The notes beneath the pieces were generated by a model. That model did no database searches, was not told the origin of the DNA, and worked only from the letters and a program-made list of their open reading frames with translations. From positions 1 to 64,000 of the forward strand of contig JAHQIW010000269.1 in the NCBI GenBank assembly GCA_019055375.1: 64,000 bases of DNA, in the 5' to 3' direction. Shown in pieces: positions 61,220-64,000 of the stretch; position 1 is the first letter of the stretch; every line of letters starts with the position of its first letter. The stretch comes from Parelaphostrongylus tenuis. Its lineage: Eukaryota; Nematoda; Chromadorea; Rhabditida; Metastrongylidae. The position numbers and the translations under genes are program-made.

Positions 61220-62160
61220 TACGAGAATTTTGCTTTTATATCTTCACTACTCTCTATTTCCATTTTTTCATGACTTAATGCGCAATCTTTTTCAGTCTCT
61301 ATATGAATGATAAACAACAGGGCTCTAATATCCGATTTGCTTTTGTACTACGCTCGATGACTTAGCCAGAGATATCATCCATCAGTGGTTGCTATAGAAG
61401 AGGCACAAGTTTCATCAAAACTAAAGCATCGAAATTGCGCGTCGTCTGCCACAACATTTCACTCACTAGTGCTTCTTCTGAGCTCGTCAGTAAACTTACA
61501 TTTAAATTGTCGAATCAACATTTTGATACAGTTCACCCTTACCAACTGCCTAGTGTCATTACACGGAGAATTCAATCTATGTGGAGCTATCATAGTGTAA
61601 TCGCGCTAAGAAACGATCTGGGCAAACAATGAAAGAAGGAATGAAAGAAGTGGAACACAATCTCCTTGGCTGTTAGATGTTCACAACGTGTTGCTTATCA
61701 TGCAAATGGGAATTTTAGATTGTGTTATTATAACAAGCCTAGGTAAAAGTTGACTTGCCAAGCTTGCTCCTTGCTCTCCTCTGCCCCTCTCCTTGTTACA
61801 ATGCAGGGCATAATGTGGGGCGTGGGAGTCCAGAGTTACTTTGGAGTAACAACCTCGGTAAGGCTTCAAACATTCTTACGAATCGTGAGATTGTCAGAAT
61901 GCGAGCAAAGCTCGGAGCTTGATGGACCCGAGTTGCTAATGTACTATTCCGGTGCAGCACGCTTCAACATTCGAGGCATTCGCTCTTCATTTCATCCATG
62001 ATTCAGACATATCTTTTGCTGCGATAGCGAAAAAAGCAACAGTCAGCGATACAGTACGGCTGAGATAAAAGAAGGAGCGGGAGCCTCACAAAGGCATAGG
62101 CGTTGTTAGAGTTGATTACATATACATAAGCTGCCATTTATTTCTAGATCTCAGCTTATT
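61220..62160. other. Gene-poor stretch with repeat G
   Basis: Repeat G at about 61790-61900 (ACAATGCAGGGCATAATGTG, AACAACCTCGGTAAGGCTTC). No gene seen. Confidence 0.4.
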
Positions 62161-62162
62161 GT

Positions 62163-62570
62163 GGCTCTGCATCAAATCTAAGAACTGTGATAATGAGAAG
62201 AATAGCTTGAGAACTAAAACTTTTTTGAGCTCCACAAGGTTGGCGCCTTTTTCCTGATCGGTTGTTCTTCTTTCTGGTCGATGGAATTTCTTGGATGCTT
62301 GTGGCTGACGGTTCGGCAAATACGCCGTTTCTTCAAGGCCGTGCAATCTAGTCTAGGGACTGTTGAGAGTTGTTGAGTCCCTAGACTAGATTGCACGGCT
62401 GTGAAGAAGGCGTATTTGCCGTAACGTCAGCCACAAGCAACCAAGAAAATCCATCGACCGGAAAGAAGAACAATCGATCGGGAAAAAGATACCAACATAG
62501 TGAAGCCTAAAATAAAAATCAGTTCTTAAGCTATTCTTCTCAATAACACAGTTATTTTCAGCATGCTGAG
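62163..62570. repeat. Large foldback: two arms of about 190 bp around a 16-18 base loop
   Basis: Arms 62163-62360 and 62377-62570 are inverted and close to 90 percent alike by eye. The innermost 40 pairs are nearly perfect (GTGCAATCTAGTCTAGGGAC against its complement). The outer parts keep TTGTTCTTCTTTC and CTTGTGGCTGACG. Confidence 0.9.
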
Positions 62571-62719
62571 GTTTGAAGAAAGTGGGTTTTTCGAGTTGTT
62601 ACAAAATCTGAGAACGTTCTGGCACGCCCATTTCTATGAGAAAAAGAATCTTTTAGAGCAATGAAATGTTTTTATCAACGAACACCTGAAATAATTCCAA
62701 AAGAAGAATGTCTAAAGCC

Positions 62720-62840
62720 TAAACGAGGTTGGTACGCTAGGGGCCGTACACCGGTGTTTCGGAGGTTTCGTCCTCCTCGTCGGTGACCCCGCCCCACCAT
62801 TAAGCCCTGCATTGTAGCAAGGAGGGGAGGCGTATGTGGT
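62720..62840 (-). repeat. Repeat family G, reversed copy
   Basis: Reverse strand shows CTTGCTACAATGCAGGGC, CCGACGAGGAGGACG and CTCCGAAACACCGGTG, as in the plus-strand copies at 27.3 and 61.8 kb. Confidence 0.5.
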
Positions 62841-63059
62841 GATGGCATAGCGTGCAATGACACTGGTCCATCACCACTTTTCAGTCGATGGATTTCGGCT
62901 GTTAGATCAAAATTGATCCATAAGATCGACTGTTTCTAAAACTTCGCAATAAACATTCAAAATAATCCCAAAAGCAGTGACAGAGCAGTGAAGCGAGTGT
63001 CACAGAGAATGGAGGGGTTCAAGACCGTCCTCAAAAAGGTCATTTGATCACCTCGTTTT

Positions 63060-63960
63060 TTTTGGAAACATATTCGAAACAGGTGTTCCTGAGTTCATCG
63101 AAATTTGGACCGTTCGAACGCAAAATGACTCTGAAAAACTCAGAATTGGCCAAGTGGAGTGTCCGAAACATTGTCAGTAATAAACTGAAGCGGCGCACTT
63201 ATAAGATCGCTCATATATATTTTCTATGCAAAAAGCTAAGAAAAACGTCTTTGAAGGCTCTCTGAATAATTTGTTTGATAGCTGGTGCTCGTTTGTCGAA
63301 TGTGGTTTTTACGAATGCGAAGAGATGCACGGTCGAAGCGCTCCACAGTCGCCAGAATCGACGTTAACTTTTCGAGAGGGTCAGCAGAATCCTCAGTAGG
63401 AAAACTGACACACTTCAGTGATTTTCAGGGCCTTTGTGATGGTCTGCGTAGGCATTTGAGTCACCGGAAAGACGCCATTAGTTTTCATCAACAGAGGCGT
63501 CAAAACCAACACTGCCAGCTATCAGCAGCAAGTTTTACGGGGCGTACTGGAGTCATGGAGTATTCGACACTTTGGCACCGACGGATTTGCGTTTCAGCAG
63601 AACAGGGCTCCTGCGTAATCAGCCAGCTCGACTGCCATCTTTCAAGAGCTGTTTCCAGGCTTCTGGAGCAACGACATATGGCCATAGACTTGCCGGATTT
63701 CAACCCGGTGAATTACTCCGCTTGGTCTATACTAGAGGAAAAAAGTCTCTTAATTGATTGAAAAAGAAATATTCGCTATACTACCATAAACGCGCTTAAA
63801 GCGGTTTTACACGCATTTAGGACGGAATTACGGTGGAAAAGTGTGCGAGCATTGTGGTGAAGGTTCAGTGGTCTTGTTGTTTTGATCTGCTGCCAACTCG
63901 TGTCTCGCAACGGACAAGAGAGCAAAGTTCAAATCCTTCATATGTTATACCAAACAACCT
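63060..63960 (+). pseudogene. Decayed mariner/Tc-type transposase
   Basis: SELAKWSVRNIVSNKLKRRT then YKIAH (63153-63222) is the second helix-turn-helix and linker. FGTDGFAFQQNRAPA (63568-63613) is the block around the second acidic residue (canonical FQQDGAPAH; the Asp is now Asn, and His and the following frame are lost). DLPDFNPVNYSAWSILEEKS (63690-63750) is the third block (SPDLNPLDYSLW), and INALKAVLHAFRTE then VRAL follows. The blocks lie in different frames, so several indels and stops disable it. Neither terminal repeat was found. Confidence 0.8.
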
Positions 63961-64000
63961 GTAATATACATATATCACTATAACAAGAGTACAATAATAA

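Noticed and set aside
1..64000. CRISPR array, rRNA, or SL RNA gene
   Set aside because: I looked for regularly spaced repeats, rRNA-like blocks and the SL1 sequence and saw none.

Overview
The window is eukaryotic, and almost certainly from a nematode of the strongylid/hookworm kind. It has short exons with canonical GT..AG borders and TTTCAG-type acceptors, introns packed with transposon debris, RTE, mariner and Merlin relics, tRNA-derived SINEs, and an exon set matching nematode CstF-77. Genus-level assignment is inference. The listed reading frames are mostly shadows; the real genes had to be pieced together from exons.

Layout. From 0.4 to 9.9 kb on the minus strand lies suf-1/CSTF3 (cleavage stimulation factor subunit 3), with 18 recognisable exons including a 33-nt micro-exon; its C-terminal end runs off the left edge. 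Just upstream on the same strand (10.16-10.96 kb) is an unnamed two-exon gene that may share an operon with it. From 11 to 46 kb I see mainly repeats: an AT microsatellite, a rearranged Merlin transposon (14.4-15.3 kb), SINEs, degenerate MITE-like dispersed repeats, mariner and RTE remnants, and a few isolated candidate exons (18.0 and 20.6-20.8 kb). From 46.6 to 48.9 kb on the plus strand is a five-exon gene for a secreted nematode-type protein. From 50.2 to 52.1 kb there are plus-strand exons of a possible coiled-coil gene. From 52 kb to the end it is repeats again: deletion-derivative mariners, RTE tails, a SINE, a large foldback at 62.2-62.6 kb and a decayed mariner/Tc transposase at 63.0-63.9 kb.

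Two things stand out. First, five copies of a small repeat fold as type I hammerhead ribozymes. Two keep every conserved core base (24.4 kb plus, 39.9 kb minus). The others carry single or triple core changes, and the repeat sits beside conserved, sometimes inverted, ends. Second, otherwise well conserved exons of suf-1 and of the secreted-protein gene are broken by one- or two-base indels, nearly all apparent deletions, with the protein sequence intact on both sides. For an essential single-copy gene this looks more like consensus error in the assembly than gene death, and it would make automatic gene calling fail here.
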